Assembly: GCA_963170155.1 (NCBI GenBank)
Contig: CAUJGP010000023.1
Location: 1-64,000, forward strand
DNA from: Bdellovibrionota bacterium
Lineage (GTDB): Bacteria; Bdellovibrionota; Bdellovibrionia; Bdellovibrionales; Bdellovibrionaceae
Reading direction: 5' to 3'
DNA: 64,000 nucleotides
The notes beneath the pieces are model-generated. The model searched no databases, was not told the origin of the DNA, and saw nothing but the letters and a program-made list of their open reading frames with translations. The position numbers and the translations under genes are program-made. Shown one piece after another: positions 25,618 to 37,142 of the stretch (positions within the stretch are counted from its first letter, which is position 1; every line of letters begins with the position of its first letter).

Positions 25618-28600
25618 TTGAGAGACTTGTTAAACTTTTTTGATAAGCCAAAAGATCCATTGTCATTTGATTCTGTGAGAGTGTCTTTAGCATCTCCAGA
25701 GATGATCCGAGAGTGGTCTTTTGGAGAAGTTAAAAAGCCAGAGACAATCAATTATCGTACTTTTAAGCCGGAAAGAGACGGATTATTTTGTGCCAAGATT
25801 TTTGGGCCCATTAAAGATTATGAATGTCTTTGTGGTAAATATAAAAGAATGAAATATCGTGGTGTGGTTTGTGAGAAGTGTGGCGTTGAGGTGACTCAAA
25901 GCAAAGTACGCCGCGAGCGTCTAGGCCATATTGAATTAGCAACACCTGTTGCACATATATGGTTTCTTAGATCTTTACCAAGTCGGATTGGCAACCTTTT
26001 AAACTTGTCATTGAAAGATGTTGAAAAGGTTCTTTATTGTGAGTCCTACGTTGTTGTTGACCCTATGGAGACTCCCTTAGTTGAGGGTCAAGTTTTATCC
26101 GAAGAAGCTTATCAAGCAGCATTGAATGAGCATGGACCTAACTTTAAAGCAGGAATGGGTGGAGAAGCAGTTCGTAGTCTTTTACGCAATATTGATCCTG
26201 AGTATTTATCAAGAAAGTTAAGAATTGATATCAAAGAAACAAAGTCTGATGCTCAGATCAAAAAATTATCAAAACGCTTGCGAGTTGTAGAAGCTTTTAA
26301 AAATTCGGTGAATCGTCCTGATTGGATGATGCTTGAGGTTCTTCCTGTTTTGCCTCCGGATCTCCGGCCTTTAGTTCCTTTGGATGGAGGTCGATTTGCA
26401 ACATCAGATTTGAATGATTTATACCGTCGTGTAATTAATAGAAATAATCGATTAAGAAAGCTTCAAGAGCTTAATGCACCTGATATCATCATCAGAAATG
26501 AAAAAAGAATGTTGCAAGAGTCAGTGGATGCGCTTCTTGATAATGGTCGTCGGGGAAAGACCTTTACCGGACCTAACAAAAGACCTTTGCGTTCTTTAAG
26601 TGATATGTTGAAAGGAAAGCAAGGCCGTTTCCGACAGAATCTTTTGGGTAAACGGGTTGATTATTCGGGTCGTTCTGTAATTGTTGTGGGACCAACACTT
26701 AAGCTGCACCAATGTGGACTTCCTAAAAAAATGGCGCTGGAGTTATTTAAACCTTTTGTATTTAATAAGCTGGAAGAAAAGGGTTTTGCAACGACTATTA
26801 AGCAAGCCAAAAGATTGGTGGATCAAGAAACAGTAGAAGTTTGGGATATTCTATCTGATGTTGTTAAAGAGCATCCAGTATTACTCAATAGAGCGCCAAC
26901 ACTTCACCGATTAGGGATTCAGGCTTTTGAACCTGTGTTACATGAGGGAAAAGCGATTCAGCTTCATCCTCTAGTATGTACAGCTTTTAATGCTGATTTT
27001 GATGGTGATCAAATGGCTGTACACGTTCCGCTTTCTGTTGAAGCTCAGGTTGAAGCTCGTGTATTAATGATGTCTACAAACAATATTTTAAGTCCTGCGA
27101 GTGGTAAGCCCATTATTAATCCATCTCAAGATATTGTATTAGGACTATATTGGCTTACACGGATTCGCCCTGGTGCTCGTGGAACCGGCAAAGTCTTCGG
27201 ATCTGTTGCAGAGGCTCAATACGCTTTTGAAGCAGGTATTATTGATTTGCAGGCGGCTTGTAAGGTTAGAATTCATGGGAAATTACGAGACACTTCTATT
27301 GGCCGAGCTATTTTAAGTGATTCAGTTCCTAAAGAAGTTCCTTTTGAAGAGATTAACGTGGTGATGAATAAAAAACAGATTGCAGCGTTGATTGATAAAA
27401 CGTTTCGTTTAGCGGGCGCTAAAGCAACTTGTATTTTGGCTGATAAAATTATGGAGCTTGGATTTAAATACTCAACTCAAGCGGGGATGTCGATTGCAAT
27501 TGATGATATGGTTATTCCTCCTTCTAAAAAACTTTTGATTGCTGAAGCTGAAAAACAAGTTCAAGAAATTCAGCAACAGTATGATGAAGGTCTTATTACT
27601 GATGGTGAGCGATATAATAAGGTTGTTGATATTTGGGCTCAGACAAGTGATCGAGTGGCTAAAGAAATGATGGGGCGGCTTGAAAAGCAAAGATTTATTG
27701 ATGAGCAAGGTCAGGAATTTGAAGCTCCTTCATTTAATCCCATTTTTATTATGGCTGACTCTGGCGCACGGGGATCTGCTACTCAGATTCGTCAGTTAGG
27801 TGGGATGAGGGGATTAATGGCTAAGCCTTCTGGTGAGATTATTGAAACACCAATTACAGCTAATTTTCGTGAAGGATTATCCGTACTCCAGTATTTTATT
27901 TCCACTCATGGTGCTCGTAAGGGATTGGCAGATACAGCTTTAAAGACTGCAAATTCAGGTTATTTAACTCGTCGTCTTGTTGATGTCGCTCAAGATGTGA
28001 TTGTGAGTGAATTTGACTGTGGAACACAAGATGGTTTGGTTGTGACCCCTCTTTATCAAGGTGGAGAGATTATTCAAGGTCTGGGAGAAAGAATACTAGG
28101 AAGAACTGCAATTAATGATGTGATGGATCCGATCAGTAATCAAATTATTGTTTCGAGTGGTCAAGAAGTGACTGAGTTTCATATTAAAAAAATTGATGAA
28201 CTGGGTATTGAATCTGTAGGTATTCGATCTGTTTTAACTTGTAAGTCTCGACGCGGTGTTTGTGTTAAGTGTTATGGGCGTGATCTTTCTCGAGGGGCAA
28301 CCGTTAACCTTGGAGAAGCTGTAGGTATTATTGCAGCACAATCCATTGGCGAGCCTGGAACTCAATTGACAATGAGAACCTTCCACATGGGGGGAGCTGC
28401 ATCTAAATCTGTTGAACAGTCTGTTCATAATTCACGTTATGATGGGATTGTTAAGTGGAGTGGAGTTTATGCAGTAAAAAATAAACAAGGCAAGAATGTC
28501 GTCATGAATAGGAATGGAGATGTTGTTGTTTTTGATGAGAATGGTCGTGAAAGAGAACGATTTAAGTTAGTGTATGGTGCTCTCCTTCATTTTAATGATG

Positions 28601-29742
28601 GTGATAAGATTCAAAAGGGTGCTGTTATTGCTGAATGGGATCCTTATTCAAATCCAATTATTGCTGAGGTTTCAGGACACATTGCCTTCCAGGATATTGA
28701 AGAAGGTGTGACCATGACTGAGCAAGTAGATTCTGTTACTGGATTTGCTACAAAAGTTATTTCAGAGAGCAAATCAGCAGACCAAAAGCCAACAGTACTT
28801 CTTACAGACGTGGCAGGGCAGCCAGTTCGACTACCTAATCGTGATTTACCCGCTCGTTATGTTATACCCGTAGGTGCTCATTTAATGGTTGCAGATGGTC
28901 AGGAGATTCATTCGGGAGAGTTAATAGCTAAAATTCATAGGGAATCCTCAAAAACTCGTGATATCACGGGAGGGCTTCCTCGGGTTGCTGAGCTCTTTGA
29001 AGCAAGAAAACCAAAAGAAGCTGCTATTATCGCTGAGATGGAAGGGTATGTTTCTTTCGGAAAAGACGTAAAAGGTAAGCAGCGTCTGATTGTAACCCCC
29101 GAAGTTGGGGAGCAGCAGGAATATCTAATTCCAAAAGGTAAGCACGTTGCTGTCCGAGAAGGGGAATATGTTAAAAAAGGTGAGGCTCTCGTTGATGGGC
29201 CAACCAATCCTCACGATGTTTTGAAGGTGCTTGGAGAAAAAGCTTTAGCTCATTATCTTACGAATGAAATTCAAGAGGTATATCGACTTCAAGGGGTAAG
29301 TATTAATGATAAGCACATTGAAGTTATTGTGCGACAGATGCTTCGTAAAGTTGAAATCATAGATGCTGGTGATACAAGATTTCTCTCAGGAGAACAGGTT
29401 GAGAAATATCAGTTTGTTGAGGAGAATGAAAAAGTGGGAAGCGAAGGTGGCCAAAAAGCAACACTATTGCCATTGCTTCTTGGAATTACCAAAGTTTCAT
29501 TGAGTACAGATAGCTGGATTAGTGCTGCTTCTTTCCAAGAAACAACAAAGGTATTAACAGAGGCTGCGATTAATTCAAAAATTGATCATTTACGAGGCTT
29601 AAAAGAAAATATTATTATGGGTCGCTTAATTCCTGCAGGTACAGGGGTTGCGGCATATAAAAAATGGGATGTTGTTGTTGAAGAAGATGAGCGTGCTGTT
29701 TATACATCGCCTTTGCCGGGTGGTGTGCATACCAATGCTTAG
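25618..29742 (+). CDS. rpoC: RNA polymerase beta' subunit
   Basis: The beta' subunit (1374 residues) carries the catalytic Mg-binding [12 protein letters not shown]. The start is TTG 25618, 5 bases after AAAAGGAGAG; no ATG in frame gives the conserved N-terminus [20 protein letters not shown]. The first zinc site is [20 protein letters not shown] and the second [19 protein letters not shown]. Bridge-helix and trigger-loop blocks are present ([26 protein letters not shown]). It is the last gene before the rpsL promoter. Confidence 0.98.
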   Translation: MRDLLNFFDKPKDPLSFDSVRVSLASPEMIREWSFGEVKKPETINYRTFKPERDGLFCAKIFGPIKDYECLCGKYKRMKYRGVVCEKCGVEVTQSKVRRERLGHIELATPVAHIWFLRSLPSRIGNLLNLSLKDVEKVLYCESYVVVDPMETPLVEGQVLSEEAYQAALNEHGPNFKAGMGGEAVRSLLRNIDPEYLSRKLRIDIKETKSDAQIKKLSKRLRVVEAFKNSVNRPDWMMLEVLPVLPPDLRPLVPLDGGRFATSDLNDLYRRVINRNNRLRKLQELNAPDIIIRNEKRMLQESVDALLDNGRRGKTFTGPNKRPLRSLSDMLKGKQGRFRQNLLGKRVDYSGRSVIVVGPTLKLHQCGLPKKMALELFKPFVFNKLEEKGFATTIKQAKRLVDQETVEVWDILSDVVKEHPVLLNRAPTLHRLGIQAFEPVLHEGKAIQLHPLVCTAFNADFDGDQMAVHVPLSVEAQVEARVLMMSTNNILSPASGKPIINPSQDIVLGLYWLTRIRPGARGTGKVFGSVAEAQYAFEAGIIDLQAACKVRIHGKLRDTSIGRAILSDSVPKEVPFEEINVVMNKKQIAALIDKTFRLAGAKATCILADKIMELGFKYSTQAGMSIAIDDMVIPPSKKLLIAEAEKQVQEIQQQYDEGLITDGERYNKVVDIWAQTSDRVAKEMMGRLEKQRFIDEQGQEFEAPSFNPIFIMADSGARGSATQIRQLGGMRGLMAKPSGEIIETPITANFREGLSVLQYFISTHGARKGLADTALKTANSGYLTRRLVDVAQDVIVSEFDCGTQDGLVVTPLYQGGEIIQGLGERILGRTAINDVMDPISNQIIVSSGQEVTEFHIKKIDELGIESVGIRSVLTCKSRRGVCVKCYGRDLSRGATVNLGEAVGIIAAQSIGEPGTQLTMRTFHMGGAASKSVEQSVHNSRYDGIVKWSGVYAVKNKQGKNVVMNRNGDVVVFDENGRERERFKLVYGALLHFNDGDKIQKGAVIAEWDPYSNPIIAEVSGHIAFQDIEEGVTMTEQVDSVTGFATKVISESKSADQKPTVLLTDVAGQPVRLPNRDLPARYVIPVGAHLMVADGQEIHSGELIAKIHRESSKTRDITGGLPRVAELFEARKPKEAAIIAEMEGYVSFGKDVKGKQRLIVTPEVGEQQEYLIPKGKHVAVREGEYVKKGEALVDGPTNPHDVLKVLGEKALAHYLTNEIQEVYRLQGVSINDKHIEVIVRQMLRKVEIIDAGDTRFLSGEQVEKYQFVEENEKVGSEGGQKATLLPLLLGITKVSLSTDSWISAASFQETTKVLTEAAINSKIDHLRGLKENIIMGRLIPAGTGVAAYKKWDVVVEEDERAVYTSPLPGGVHTNA

Positions 29743-29769
29743 AAAACTAAATTTTAGAAAGTTAAACTC

Positions 29770-29798
29770 TTGACCTATCGATGGAAAAAATGTAAATT
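29770..29798 (+). promoter_or_regulatory. Sigma-70 promoter for rpsL-rpsG
   Basis: TTGACC, a 17-base spacer and TAAATT lie 37 bases before the rpsL start and 28 bases after the rpoC stop. Good spacing and hexamers suggest an independent promoter for the str genes. Confidence 0.6.
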
Positions 29799-29834
29799 CC
29801 GCCGCTCGGTGTGAACTAATAGAAGGGGAGCGTA

Positions 29835-30209
29835 ATGCCTACTATAAATCAGCTCATTAAAAACGAGCGCATCGTACAAAAAAATCAAACCAAATCTCCT
29901 GCTTTGACCTCGTGTCCGCAGCGCCGGGGGGTTTGTACTCGTGTTTATACAACAACTCCAAAAAAGCCAAATTCGGCTTTGAGAAAAGTAGCTCGGGTTC
30001 GATTATCCAATGGATATGAGGTAACTTCTTATATTCCTGGAATTGGACATAACTTGCAAGAGCACTCGGTTGTTTTGATTCGAGGAGGAAGGGTTAAAGA
30101 TCTTCCTGGAGTTCGTTATCATATCATCCGAGGAGTCTTAGATCTTCAAGGAGTGAATGGGCGTTTGCGTGGTCGATCGAAATATGGTACCAAGAGACCA
30201 AAAAAATAA
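29835..30209 (+). CDS. rpsL: 30S ribosomal protein S12
   Basis: S12 (124 residues) lies at the decoding centre and controls fidelity. Conserved loops [12 protein letters not shown] and [11 protein letters not shown] have the streptomycin-sensitive lysines (KKPNS and RVKDLPG). The ATG follows AGGGGAGCG. rpsG starts 15 bases downstream. The RNA-binding N-terminal arm is normal. Confidence 0.98.
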   Translation: MPTINQLIKNERIVQKNQTKSPALTSCPQRRGVCTRVYTTTPKKPNSALRKVARVRLSNGYEVTSYIPGIGHNLQEHSVVLIRGGRVKDLPGVRYHIIRGVLDLQGVNGRLRGRSKYGTKRPKK

Positions 30210-30224
30210 TAAGAAGGAACTGAT

Positions 30225-30698
30225 ATGTCTCGCAGAAAAGGTAATTATAAAAGAGAAGTGCTTCCAGATCCAATTTATAAAGATGTGGTGGTAACAAAAT
30301 TTATTAATCGCATGATGTACGATGGAAAGAGGAGTGTTGCTCAATCTCTTTTTTATGGTGCTTTAGAAGAATTGAAGGGGAAAGCTGGTGCAGATGAGCC
30401 TTTGGTTGCTTTTAAAAAAGCCCTTGAAAACGTAAAACCATCAATTGAAGTTAGGTCTCGTAGAGTTGGTGGAGCAACTTATCAAGTTCCAGTGGATGTG
30501 CGTCCATCGCGTCGGTTGGCGTTGGCTATGAAGTGGATTGTCGCGCAGGCTCGTGAAAGAGGCGAAAAGGATTTTGGAAAGCGACTTGCTGGGGAGCTTT
30601 TGGACGCCTACAACAATAGAGGAAATTCCATTAAGAAAAAAGATGATGTTCATCGTATGGCCGAAGCTAATAAAGCTTTTTCGCACTATAACTGGTAA
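30225..30698 (+). CDS. rpsG: 30S ribosomal protein S7
   Basis: S7 (157 residues) nucleates assembly of the 30S head and contacts E-site tRNA. Conserved blocks: [31 protein letters not shown] and [20 protein letters not shown]. The ATG follows AGAAGGA. It is followed at once by a very strong terminator, so fusA is not simply the third gene of one transcript as in E. coli. Confidence 0.98.
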   Translation: MSRRKGNYKREVLPDPIYKDVVVTKFINRMMYDGKRSVAQSLFYGALEELKGKAGADEPLVAFKKALENVKPSIEVRSRRVGGATYQVPVDVRPSRRLALAMKWIVAQARERGEKDFGKRLAGELLDAYNNRGNSIKKKDDVHRMAEANKAFSHYNW

Positions 30699-30720
30699 GA
30701 GATAAAGATTTTTAATTTGT

Positions 30721-30754
30721 AAAAAGGAGATTCTTCGGAATCTCCTTTTTTTTT
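30721..30754 (+). terminator. Strong intrinsic terminator after rpsG
   Basis: GGAGATTC-TTCG-GAATCTCC (30726-30745) has a UUCG tetraloop closed by C-G, flanked by AAAAA and followed by a run of nine T, giving an extended perfect stem. It separates rpsLG from fusA; flanking A and T runs make it potentially bidirectional. Confidence 0.9.
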
Positions 30755-30837
30755 ATAGTTTTAAGTTTGACTCACAATGATTTGAAAAAGAATTTATAGG
30801 TTTGTGAGTTTAGTTATTAAAAATAGCGGAGAAATTT

Positions 30838-32937
30838 ATGTCCTACATGGATCCCAAGAAACCAGAAGATTTAGCCTTTACTCGAAACTTTGGAATTATG
30901 GCTCATATCGATGCGGGAAAAACGACAACAACAGAGCGGATTCTCTATTATACAGGTAAAAGTTATAAGCTTGGAGAGGTTCACGATGGTGATACTGTTA
31001 TGGATTGGATGGAGCAGGAGCAGGAAAGAGGGATTACTATAACGGCTGCTTCTACGACATGCGAGTGGAAAAACCATCGATTAAATTTAATCGATACTCC
31101 TGGGCACGTTGATTTTACTATTGAAGTTGAAAGAAGTTTAAGAGTGCTTGATGGGGCTATTGTTTTATTTGATGGCGTTAGCGGTGTTGAACCACAAACA
31201 GAAACTGTTTGGCGACAAGCAGATCGCTATAAAGTACCTAGAATTTGTTTTGTTAATAAGCTAGATAGAGTTGGATCTGATTTTTTCTTTTGTCTTAATT
31301 CAATAAAAGAAAGATTGGGTGTTGCTCCTCTTCCATTGCAAATTCCCATTGGAATAGAAGAGGGTTTTGTAGGTATTGTTGATTTAATTTCTAAATCAGC
31401 TTTATTTTGGGATGGTGGTAAGGGAGAGAATTATACTATAGGGGATGTTCCTGGAAATCTTATAGAGTTGGTTAACAAGCATAGAGAGGAATTAGTAGAG
31501 CGAATTGTTGAGCTTGATGATGGTTTGCTTGAGCGGTATTTGTCGGGGGAAATTATTCCAGTAAATGATCTGAAACAAGCTCTTCGAAAAGGAGTGTTGG
31601 CGTTACGGGTGATTCCTGTTCTTTGTGGAGCTGCTTTTAAAAATCGAGGTATTCAGCCTCTTCTGGATGCTGCTGTTGAGTATCTCCCAAGTCCTCTGGA
31701 TGTGGGATCTGTAATGGGTGATTTTCCATTAGACCCTGAAAAAAAGATAAAATGTAATATTGATTTTCAGGAGCCAGTAGCGGCTCTTGCTTTTAAAATA
31801 TCTAATGACCCATTTGCAGGAACTCTTACCTATGTCCGAGTGTATTCGGGTGAATTAAAAGTGGGAGAGCAGGTTTTGAATCCGCGTGAAAATAAAAAAG
31901 AAAGAATTCAAAAAATTGTTAGGATGCATGCTAATTCAAGAGTTGAAATTAATTATTTACGTGCTGGAGACATTGGCGCTGTTGTTGGTTTAAAATTTAC
32001 AGGAACAGGAGACACGCTCTGTAGTCCTCAGCGCCAGGTCGTTTTTGAATCAATAAAAACACCTGAGCCTGTGATTGCGGTAGCAGTTGAGGCAAAGTCA
32101 TCTATTGATCAAGAAAAAATGATGTTGGGTCTTCAGAAGTTAGTGAGAGAGGATCCTTCTGCTAAAATAAAGGCAGATTCAGAGACAGGGCAAACTTTAC
32201 TTTTAGGCATGGGTGAATTGCATCTAGAGATTCTCATAGATCGATTGAATAGAGAATATAAAATCCAAGCAAATATAGGTAAGCCACAGGTTTCTTATCG
32301 TGAGGCTATTTATCGGGAGAGTGTTGGAGAGTATCGCTATGAAAGAGTATTAGGGGGAGAAGAAGCTTTCGCTTTTGTGCGTCTTAGAGTTTTTTCAAGT
32401 GAGGCTCCTGCTGGAATTATCACTTTTAATGCAGGAGTGATTGAGCAAAAATTTCCTAAGGAGTTTATTCTTGCAGTAGAAAATGGTCTTCGTGAAGGGC
32501 TAGATGTCGGTCCTTTGGCAAGTTTTCCAATGATTCATACCAGTGTGGAGGTTTTACAAATTCAGTGGGACTCTGTTAAATCATCTGAAATGTCTTTTAA
32601 GGCGGCGGCGGCACTTGCTTTGAGAGAGGCTTTAAAGCATGCTGAATCTAAGTTGTTAGAGCCTATTTTTAAATTAGAGATTACTAGCCCTGAAAGTTTT
32701 ATTGGGAATATTGTATCTGATTTAAATATGCGAAAAGGGCGTATTTTATCTATGTCTATGCGCGGTGTTGTTCATGTTCTACAAGCTGAAGCGCCTCTTG
32801 GAAATTTGTTTGGTTACGCAACAGATTTGAGATCTATCAGCCAGGGGAGAGCTAGCTTTGCCATGGAGTTTAAAGAGTATTCAATTATACCGCAAAAGAG
32901 CTCTGCAGAATTATTAAAAACAATGGGAAGATTTTAG
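30838..32937 (+). CDS. fusA: Elongation factor G
   Basis: EF-G (699 residues) catalyses translocation. GTPase motifs: [29 protein letters not shown]; the switch I block ERGITITAA is typical. Domains II to V follow, with [14 protein letters not shown] and QISFRE-like [14 protein letters not shown] after GCGGAGAAA. It has its own upstream region of about 80 bases after the rpsG terminator with a TTGACT at 30767 but a poor -10. Other EF-G paralogues elsewhere in the genome cannot be excluded. Confidence 0.95.
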   Translation: MSYMDPKKPEDLAFTRNFGIMAHIDAGKTTTTERILYYTGKSYKLGEVHDGDTVMDWMEQEQERGITITAASTTCEWKNHRLNLIDTPGHVDFTIEVERSLRVLDGAIVLFDGVSGVEPQTETVWRQADRYKVPRICFVNKLDRVGSDFFFCLNSIKERLGVAPLPLQIPIGIEEGFVGIVDLISKSALFWDGGKGENYTIGDVPGNLIELVNKHREELVERIVELDDGLLERYLSGEIIPVNDLKQALRKGVLALRVIPVLCGAAFKNRGIQPLLDAAVEYLPSPLDVGSVMGDFPLDPEKKIKCNIDFQEPVAALAFKISNDPFAGTLTYVRVYSGELKVGEQVLNPRENKKERIQKIVRMHANSRVEINYLRAGDIGAVVGLKFTGTGDTLCSPQRQVVFESIKTPEPVIAVAVEAKSSIDQEKMMLGLQKLVREDPSAKIKADSETGQTLLLGMGELHLEILIDRLNREYKIQANIGKPQVSYREAIYRESVGEYRYERVLGGEEAFAFVRLRVFSSEAPAGIITFNAGVIEQKFPKEFILAVENGLREGLDVGPLASFPMIHTSVEVLQIQWDSVKSSEMSFKAAAALALREALKHAESKLLEPIFKLEITSPESFIGNIVSDLNMRKGRILSMSMRGVVHVLQAEAPLGNLFGYATDLRSISQGRASFAMEFKEYSIIPQKSSAELLKTMGRF

Positions 32938-32946
32938 TTTTTTTTC

Positions 32947-32975
32947 TTGACTACGTAAGATGAATTATTGATAGT
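32947..32975 (+). promoter_or_regulatory. Sigma-70 promoter for the S10-spc-alpha operons
   Basis: TTGACT, a 17-base spacer and GATAGT stand just after fusA and 125 bases before rpsJ, leaving a leader of about 115 bases. It probably drives the 13.8 kb block to rplQ, in which no internal terminator was seen. Confidence 0.5.
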
Positions 32976-33011
32976 GGCCCTCCTACGCGCTTTCAATAAG
33001 CCAGATTCTAA

Positions 33012-33049
33012 TGGGAGTTCTTATAGGGATGTTCGATTCCTCCTTCCCA
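33012..33049 (+). promoter_or_regulatory. S10-operon leader hairpin
   Basis: Outer arms TGGGA/TCCCA enclose a second hairpin GGGAT-GTTCG-ATTCC. In gammaproteobacteria an S10 leader is bound by L4 to repress the operon; this structure has the right position, but homology cannot be shown by eye. Confidence 0.35.
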
Positions 33050-33099
33050 GTAAATGAATTGATGGCATGGCAAAAACGAATAACTAAAATGAGAGAGAT

Positions 33100-33417
33100 A
33101 TGCAAAGTCAAAAGATCAGAATAAGACTTAAAGCTTTTGATCATAAGCTTCTAGATCAGTCGACCCGAGAAATTGTTGATACGGCAAAAAGGACGGGAGC
33201 AAAAATTGCTGGTCCAATTCCGTTGCCGACCCGGATTAATAAATTTACTGTTTTAAGATCGCCTCATGTTGATAAAAAATCTCGTGAGCAATTCGAAATT
33301 AGAACTCATAAGAGGATGTTGGATATTTTGGAACCCACGCAGCAAACAATAGACCAGCTAATGAAGTTGGACTTGTCTGCGGGTGTTGATGTTGAGATTA
33401 AATTGTCAGCTGTATAA
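33100..33417 (+). CDS. rpsJ: 30S ribosomal protein S10
   Basis: S10 (105 residues) is in the 30S head; it also acts as the NusE antitermination subunit binding NusB and NusG. Conserved blocks: [26 protein letters not shown] and [13 protein letters not shown]. It is the first gene of the S10 operon, 12 bases before rplC. ATG after GAGAGAG. Confidence 0.98.
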   Translation: MQSQKIRIRLKAFDHKLLDQSTREIVDTAKRTGAKIAGPIPLPTRINKFTVLRSPHVDKKSREQFEIRTHKRMLDILEPTQQTIDQLMKLDLSAGVDVEIKLSAV

Positions 33418-33429
33418 TGGGAGTGTTTT

Positions 33430-34098
33430 GTGAGCGAAACTAATACTGCGCAAGCAAATACAAATAGTGAGCTTAAATTAAATGGGCTTTTTCTATTTAA
33501 AGAGGGTATGACCACAGTTTATGGGGAAGCTGGTGAAGCGATTCCTGTAACGGTTTTACGTTATGAGGTTTTAACAATTTCACAAGTCAAGACGCCTGAA
33601 AAGGATGGATATGCAGCTTTGCAGTTAGCTTGTTGTCCTAAGTCGTCTAAGAATACTTCAAAAGCTGAGGTAGGTCATTTTGCTAAGTCAGGTTTGGCGG
33701 CAGGTGCGCTTTATGTGAAAGAAATCAGACAAGAGTTGCCTCAGGGCGATTTGCTTGGGGGGCGCGTATCTATTAATAGTCTCTCTAAGGGAGATACTGT
33801 TAGTATTTCTGGAGTCTCTAAGGGGCATGGCTTTGCGGGGGCGGTAAAGCGTTGGGGTTTGGCTGGTGGGCCGGCATCTCATGGATCTAAGTTTCATAGA
33901 AGACCTGGGTCTTCTGGAAATAGAACTTGGCCAGGAAGAGTTATGCCTGGAAAGAAATTCCCAGGGCATTGGGGTGTTGAGGCTGTTACTGTTAAAAATG
34001 TAAAAGTTGTTGATATCATTGAAGAGCATAATGTGGTTCTTGTTAAGGGGCCAGTCCCTGGCGCAAGAAATTCAATTGTAAAGTTAATAAGGGCATAG
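33430..34098 (+). CDS. rplC: 50S ribosomal protein L3
   Basis: L3 (222 residues) begins 23S assembly, and its long loop reaches the peptidyl-transferase centre (GPASHGSKFHRRPGSSGNR and WPGRVMPGKKFPGHWG). GTG start after GGGAG. A 12-residue polar N-terminal extension (SETNTAQANTNS) precedes the usual start, making it slightly longer than the E. coli protein. Confidence 0.98.
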   Translation: MSETNTAQANTNSELKLNGLFLFKEGMTTVYGEAGEAIPVTVLRYEVLTISQVKTPEKDGYAALQLACCPKSSKNTSKAEVGHFAKSGLAAGALYVKEIRQELPQGDLLGGRVSINSLSKGDTVSISGVSKGHGFAGAVKRWGLAGGPASHGSKFHRRPGSSGNRTWPGRVMPGKKFPGHWGVEAVTVKNVKVVDIIEEHNVVLVKGPVPGARNSIVKLIRA

Positions 34099-34101
34099 TC
34101 T

Positions 34102-34728
34102 ATGATAGCTCAAGATGTATTAAATTGGAAAAAAGAAAAGGTTGGAAGTATAGAGCTTGATCCAAAGATTTTTGGAAGAGCTTTCTCTAAGGAGTTGCTT
34201 CATGAGGTAGTGAAGTGGCAGCTGGCCTCTCGTCGCCAAGGAACTCACATGACGAAGACAAAGGGTTTGGTGAGGGGTGGTGGTAAGAAGCCTTTTAAGC
34301 AAAAGGGTACGGGTGGTGCTCGGCAGGGCTCAAGTCGTTCAATCTTGATGCCGGGAGGAGGAACAGCTTTTGGTCCTCAGCCTAGAAGTTATGCTTATTC
34401 ATTACCAAAAAAAGTTAGGAAAGTTGCTTTATCTGTTGCTCTTTCTTATTTAGTAAAAGAGGGGCGATTTGTCGTTCTTAATGATATTGATTCCACAGGC
34501 AAAACTAAAGACATGCATTCAAAGCTTGTGGGCCTTGGTTTAAAAAAGGCTTTTATTGTAGATGATGTTTTAAAGTTATCTGTTGCTCGTGCAAGTCGAA
34601 ATTTAGCTAAATTTAAATATGCTGATGTTACTGGTTTAAATGTATACGATTTGCTTAGATACGATAATCTTATTGTTAGTCATAATGCTATAGCCAAAAT
34701 GGCTGCAAGATGTAATATTGAGGGGTAG
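34102..34728 (+). CDS. rplD: 50S ribosomal protein L4
   Basis: L4 (208 residues) lines the exit tunnel through its extended loop, seen here as TKGLVRGGGKKPFKQKGTGG and ARQGSSRSILMPGGG. In some bacteria it also represses the S10 operon. It starts 3 bases after rplC and is followed by rplW after 2 bases, so translation is coupled. C-terminal core: LLRYDNLIVSHNAIAKM. Confidence 0.97.
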   Translation: MIAQDVLNWKKEKVGSIELDPKIFGRAFSKELLHEVVKWQLASRRQGTHMTKTKGLVRGGGKKPFKQKGTGGARQGSSRSILMPGGGTAFGPQPRSYAYSLPKKVRKVALSVALSYLVKEGRFVVLNDIDSTGKTKDMHSKLVGLGLKKAFIVDDVLKLSVARASRNLAKFKYADVTGLNVYDLLRYDNLIVSHNAIAKMAARCNIEG

Positions 34729-34730
34729 TT

Positions 34731-35009
34731 GTGAAGAGTATTATTTTACAGCCATTAATAACCGAAAAAAATACTTATAGGCAGTCTGATGGAGTGTATG
34801 TTTTTCGATGTGCCGTTGATGCGAGCAAAGAGGATATTAAAAAAGCCGTAGAGGTTTTTTTCAAGGTGAATGTGAGTCAGGTTAATACTAGTATTACTCG
34901 TAAAAGAGCGAAGAAGACTCGCTTTGGTGTTGGTCGGGTTTCATATGCTAAGAAAGCCTTTGTTAAGCTTCATGCTGGTCAAAAAATTGCGGTCTTTGAA
35001 AGGGTATAG
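34731..35009 (+). CDS. rplW: 50S ribosomal protein L23
   Basis: L23 (92 residues) is at the tunnel exit and is the docking point for trigger factor and SRP. GTG start; typical sequence [12 protein letters not shown] with [19 protein letters not shown]. The exit-side loop is short, as in other bacteria. It is flanked by gaps of 2 bases to rplD and rplB. Confidence 0.97.
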   Translation: MKSIILQPLITEKNTYRQSDGVYVFRCAVDASKEDIKKAVEVFFKVNVSQVNTSITRKRAKKTRFGVGRVSYAKKAFVKLHAGQKIAVFERV

Positions 35010-35011
35010 AG

Positions 35012-35830
35012 ATGGGAATTAAGAATTATTCACCAAGATCTCACGGAAGCCGTGGTGCTACTGGCTTTGATTTTTCTGAAATAACAAAGTCAAAGCCAGA
35101 AAAGTCTCTCACGACATCCTTAACAAAAGCCTCTGCAAGGGGAAACCATGGTCAAATTACAATTCGCCATAGAGGGGGCGGACACAAAAGGCGATATCGC
35201 TTAATTGATTTTATACGAAATAAAGTGGACATTCCGGCCGTTGTTGCTGCAATTGAGTATGATCCTAATAGAACAGCAAGAATTGCTCTTTTGCATTATG
35301 TTGATGGTCAAAAAGCTTATATCGTCGCTCCCATTGGCTTGTCGGTTGGAGATCAGATATTATCAAGTGATAAAGCAGATATAAAGCCTGGAAATGCACT
35401 TCCTTTATATGCAATTCCTGTGGGTACTGTGATTCATAATATTGAATTAAGGCCTGGTAAGGGTGCTCAAGTAGCTCGAGGAGCTGGATCTCAGGCAACT
35501 TTAGTTTCTAAGGAGGGGCAGTACTGTCAGGTTCGTTTTCCCTCTGGAGAGGTGAAGTTAATATTATCTATTTGTCGTGCGAGTATTGGTCAGGTTGGCA
35601 ATACTGACAATGAAAATCTAAACTTAGGAAAAGCTGGAAGAACGCGATGGCGTGGAATTCGACCTACGGTAAGAGGTATGGCGATGAACCCAGTTGATCA
35701 TCCTCTTGGAGGAGGTGAGGGAGTTGGTAAGGGTCATCACCCTGTAACTCCTTGGGGTAAGCCTTGTAAAGGCTTTAAGACAAGAAATAATAAGCGTACT
35801 AACAGCAGTATTGTTAAGAGACGAAAGTAG
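35012..35830 (+). CDS. rplB: 50S ribosomal protein L2
   Basis: L2 (272 residues) is required for subunit joining and peptidyl transfer. Conserved: [16 protein letters not shown], the SH3-like barrel, and the C-terminal [10 protein letters not shown]-type loop, here [17 protein letters not shown] with the functional histidine. Normal length. Its stop lies 10 bases before the rpsS start. Confidence 0.98.
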   Translation: MGIKNYSPRSHGSRGATGFDFSEITKSKPEKSLTTSLTKASARGNHGQITIRHRGGGHKRRYRLIDFIRNKVDIPAVVAAIEYDPNRTARIALLHYVDGQKAYIVAPIGLSVGDQILSSDKADIKPGNALPLYAIPVGTVIHNIELRPGKGAQVARGAGSQATLVSKEGQYCQVRFPSGEVKLILSICRASIGQVGNTDNENLNLGKAGRTRWRGIRPTVRGMAMNPVDHPLGGGEGVGKGHHPVTPWGKPCKGFKTRNNKRTNSSIVKRRK

Positions 35831-35840
35831 GGAGTGGCTT

Positions 35841-36131
35841 ATGGCTCGTTCAGTTAAAAAGGGTCCATTCGTGGATTATCAGTTGGTTAAGAAAGTTGAG
35901 TATGCGCTCGAAAAAAATGATAAGAAAGTTATTAAGACATGGTCGAGGCGTTCTATGGTAACTCCAGATTATGTAGGGCTAACTTTTGCCGTTCATAATG
36001 GAAGAAAATTCGTTCCTGTTTATGTAACAGAGAATATGATTGGTCATAAGTTGGGTGAGTTTGCTCCTACAAGAACTTTTATGGGGCATGCAGAAAAAAA
36101 GGCTGCTGCGTCAGCTCCAGCTAAAAAATAG
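35841..36131 (+). CDS. rpsS: 30S ribosomal protein S19
   Basis: S19 (96 residues) is in the 30S head and forms a pair with S13. The ATG at 35841 after AGGGAG gives the conserved [19 protein letters not shown]; an upstream in-frame start inside rplB is rejected. [20 protein letters not shown] and [13 protein letters not shown] are present. The C-terminal Ala/Lys tail is slightly longer than in E. coli. Confidence 0.97.
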   Translation: MARSVKKGPFVDYQLVKKVEYALEKNDKKVIKTWSRRSMVTPDYVGLTFAVHNGRKFVPVYVTENMIGHKLGEFAPTRTFMGHAEKKAAASAPAKK

Positions 36132-36141
36132 AGGTGGCTAA

Positions 36142-36474
36142 ATGGAAGTTAAAGCAAGCTTAAAATATGCAAGAGTGGGTGCTCAAAAAGCAAGGTTGGT
36201 TGCTGATTTAGTGAGAGGGAAAGATGTCTCTGAGGCTTTGAAGATTTTAAAGTTCTCCGATAAAAAGACGTCTGTTTTATTAAAAAAATTGATTGAATCA
36301 GCCGTTGCTAATGCTGATGTAAAGGGAGTCGTTGACTCTGATAATCTTTTTGTGAAAACAGTGTTTGTGGACATGGGGCCTTCCTTGAAGAGATTTCGTC
36401 CAAGAGCGCAAGGAAGAGCATACGGGGTTTTGAAGAAGACAAGTCATATAAACGTAGTTTTGGGCGAGAGGTAG
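36142..36474 (+). CDS. rplV: 50S ribosomal protein L22
   Basis: L22 (110 residues) lines the nascent-chain tunnel with its beta hairpin ([19 protein letters not shown]). The globular part carries [18 protein letters not shown]. It is the site of erythromycin-resistance changes in other bacteria; the loop looks unaltered. It starts 10 bases after rpsS. Confidence 0.98.
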   Translation: MEVKASLKYARVGAQKARLVADLVRGKDVSEALKILKFSDKKTSVLLKKLIESAVANADVKGVVDSDNLFVKTVFVDMGPSLKRFRPRAQGRAYGVLKKTSHINVVLGER

Positions 36475-36476
36475 TT

Positions 36477-37142
36477 GTGGGACAAAAGGTAAATCCAATT
36501 GGGTTACGTGTAGGAGTTATTAGGACCTGGGATTCTCGATGGTATGCTAAGGGGAGTCAGTATTATGAAAACTTACATGAGGATATCAAGCTTCGTAAGT
36601 TTTTAAAAGAAAAACTAAAGCATGCTGGTGTTTCTAAAATTGAAATGGAAAGAGCTGTTAAGAAGATTAAAATTATTATTCATACTGCGCGTCCAGGTGT
36701 TGTTATAGGTAAAAAAGGAACAGGAATTGATTCATTAAAGGCTGAAGTTCAGAAGCAGACGCCTAATGAAGTTTTTCTTAGTATTCAAGAAGTTCGTAAA
36801 CCTGATATTGATGCTCAGTTAGTTTCTGAATCAATAGCATTGCAGTTAGAAAAGCGGATCTCCTGGAGAAGAGCTATGAAGAAAGCTATTGCAGCTGCAA
36901 TCAGGGGTGGTGTGAGAGGTATTAAGGTTCGTGTTTCTGGGCGTTTGGATGGAGCTGAAATTGCTCGTTCAGAATGGTATAATGAGAAATCTGTACCTTT
37001 GCATACGCTTCGAGCTGATATTGATTATGGAACAGCTGAAGCTTTGACGGCTTATGGAATTATTGGTTTAAAGGTGTGGATTTATAAAGGTGATATTCTT
37101 TCTCAGCGTGAGGTAGAGGAGGCCGGTCGTGTTAAGTCCTAA
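36477..37142 (+). CDS. rpsC: 30S ribosomal protein S3
   Basis: S3 (221 residues) is at the mRNA entry tunnel, with helicase activity shared with S4 and S5. GTG start. The KH domain has the GKKG loop in [15 protein letters not shown]; the C-terminal domain carries [20 protein letters not shown]. Its 3' end overlaps the rplP start by 14 bases, coupling translation. Confidence 0.98.
   Translation: MGQKVNPIGLRVGVIRTWDSRWYAKGSQYYENLHEDIKLRKFLKEKLKHAGVSKIEMERAVKKIKIIIHTARPGVVIGKKGTGIDSLKAEVQKQTPNEVFLSIQEVRKPDIDAQLVSESIALQLEKRISWRRAMKKAIAAAIRGGVRGIKVRVSGRLDGAEIARSEWYNEKSVPLHTLRADIDYGTAEALTAYGIIGLKVWIYKGDILSQREVEEAGRVKS

Noticed and set aside
33430-33465. L3 N-terminal extension as a separate signal or leader peptide
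   Set aside because: Only about 12 polar residues after a GTG start with a normal site; modest length variation is usual in L3.
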